Below are positions 5,677 through 6,554 of a stretch of DNA of 6,554 bases, piece after piece. Under the pieces are notes generated by a model that saw nothing but the letters and a program-made list of their open reading frames with translations, was not told the origin of the DNA and did no database searches. Both the position numbers and the translations under genes were made by a program. The first letter of the stretch is position 1. Every line of letters starts with the position of its first letter. Origin of the DNA: Oscillospiraceae bacterium (GTDB lineage Bacteria > Bacillota_A > Clostridia > Oscillospirales > WRJC01); assembly GCA_009785015.1 (NCBI GenBank), contig WQXD01000216.1:1-6554 (forward strand). The letters run 5' to 3'.

Positions 5677-6554
5677 ATGGAAGTTTTATCGGCGGGGCTG
5701 ATGGTCTCGGATATAATAGTGCACCCGGTGGATCCGAAGATATTTGAAATGGATTCGTGCGCCATAGAAAACGTAACTTTCAAGACGGGCGGCGACGCGC
5801 TCAATGTGGCGGTGAACCTCGCCAAACTCGGAATCGGCGCGGGAATGGCCGGCGTAGTGGGCGACGATGCCGCGGGCCGCGACATCACGGCGAAACTCGC
5901 CGCCGCCGGCGTGGACTGCGGCAATGTGGTAAAATCCGAAAAAAACCGGACTTCGACATGTATCGTGCTGTGCGAAAAGTCGGGCGAGCGCCACTTTTTG
6001 TACTATGGGAAATGCAACCACGAATTTGCCGAACCGATGATATCCGAAGAGGCGCTTTCGCGGATTTCGATACTGAACGTCGGCAGCGCGATGGCGCTTG
6101 ACAGCTTGGACGGGGAGGGCCTGACCAAACTGTTTTGGCGCGCGAAAAAGCGCGGCGTCACCACCACGCTCGACCTCACCCACGACAGCAGCGGACAATG
6201 GCTGAAAAAAGTGGAGGGCGCCTTCGAATACACCGATGTGTTCATCCCCAGCTTAGTGGAGGCCAAAGCGCTCACGGGTATGGACGAACCCGAGCAGATG
6301 GCCGAATTTATGCGAGAATACAAGCTCAAAATATTCGGGGTGAAATTGGGCGAAAAGGGCTGCTATATCACGGATTTCAAACAAGCGAAAACCGTCCCGG
6401 CGTTTTTTTGCGGCGAGGTGGTGGACACCACGGGCGCGGGCGACGCGTTCATGTCGGGCTTTATATGCGGGCTCACAAAAGGGTTCGGGCCTTTCGACTG
6501 CGCGAAATTGGGGGCCGCGGCGGGCAATTTCTGCATTGGCGGCCTTGGGGCGAC
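5677..6554 (+). CDS. PfkB-family carbohydrate kinase, 3'-truncated by window edge
   Basis: 292 codons are visible and the reading frame is open to the edge. About 20-30 residues are probably missing, judging from the family length of 310-330. This is a ribokinase-fold sugar or nucleoside kinase. Both family signatures are present: TGGDALNVAVNLAKLG (37-52) near the N-terminus and DTTGAGDAFMSGF (250-262), with D256 the expected catalytic base in the anion-hole GAGD. NVGSAMALDSLDGEGL (134-149) and VKLGEKGCY (222-230) fit the fold. The usual Asn in the PN-x-x-E motif is Ser192 (PSLVEAKALTG), a small variation. I chose the ATG at 5677 because the family's first strand begins right there. GGGGA (5660-5664) is 12 nt upstream and a GGG is 6 nt upstream, so the ribosome site is ambiguous. 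It starts 38 nt after the activase stop with no promoter between. Substrate is undetermined: ribose, fructose, a ketodeoxy sugar or a nucleoside are all possible. Confidence 0.92.
   Translation, partial: MEVLSAGLMVSDIIVHPVDPKIFEMDSCAIENVTFKTGGDALNVAVNLAKLGIGAGMAGVVGDDAAGRDITAKLAAAGVDCGNVVKSEKNRTSTCIVLCEKSGERHFLYYGKCNHEFAEPMISEEALSRISILNVGSAMALDSLDGEGLTKLFWRAKKRGVTTTLDLTHDSSGQWLKKVEGAFEYTDVFIPSLVEAKALTGMDEPEQMAEFMREYKLKIFGVKLGEKGCYITDFKQAKTVPAFFCGEVVDTTGAGDAFMSGFICGLTKGFGPFDCAKLGAAAGNFCIGGLGA

Noticed and set aside
5686..6329. Minus-strand open frames opposite the PfkB gene
   Set aside because: The plus strand here encodes a complete PfkB signature. The antisense frames have no ribosome site or recognisable domain.

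Overview
The window looks like a chromosomal segment of an anaerobic bacterium, most likely a mid-GC Firmicute (Clostridia). The reasons are strong purine-rich Shine-Dalgarno sites, near-consensus TTGAC/TATAAT promoters with A/T-rich upstream tracts, frequent ATA and TAT codons, and a radical-SAM glycyl-radical-enzyme activase, which only makes sense in an anaerobe. The taxonomic guess is inference from style, not from a marker gene.

The layout is two divergent transcription units separated by a 200-bp regulatory region (3169-3368). Leftward from that region, a near-perfect promoter drives a tightly packed operon: a ROK-family sugar kinase (2203-3168), a PPP-type metallophosphatase (1500-2168), a UroD-family zinc methyltransferase-like protein (345-1481), and the first 116 codons of a gene running off the left edge (1-348). 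That partial gene overlaps the UroD-like gene by 4 bp (ATGA) and resembles the N-terminus of pyruvate-formate-lyase-like glycyl radical enzymes. Rightward lie an M28-family metallopeptidase without a signal peptide (3369-4634), then a second promoter, a glycyl-radical-enzyme activating protein with two ferredoxin-type clusters (4727-5638), and a PfkB-family sugar kinase cut off by the right edge (5677-6554).

The genes can be read as one metabolic locus: two sugar or nucleoside kinases of unrelated folds, a predicted radical enzyme and its activase, and a Zn-dependent methyl-transfer-type protein coupled to the radical enzyme. The most interesting hypothesis is that the leftmost gene is the substrate of the activase and works with the UroD-like protein on an unknown substrate. 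This cannot be settled without the missing left part. Two promoter-overlapping inverted repeats (3201-3232 and 4652-4670) suggest that both units are regulated. There are no RNA genes, insertion sequences or CRISPR arrays that I can see, and no gene-free stretch longer than about 200 bp.
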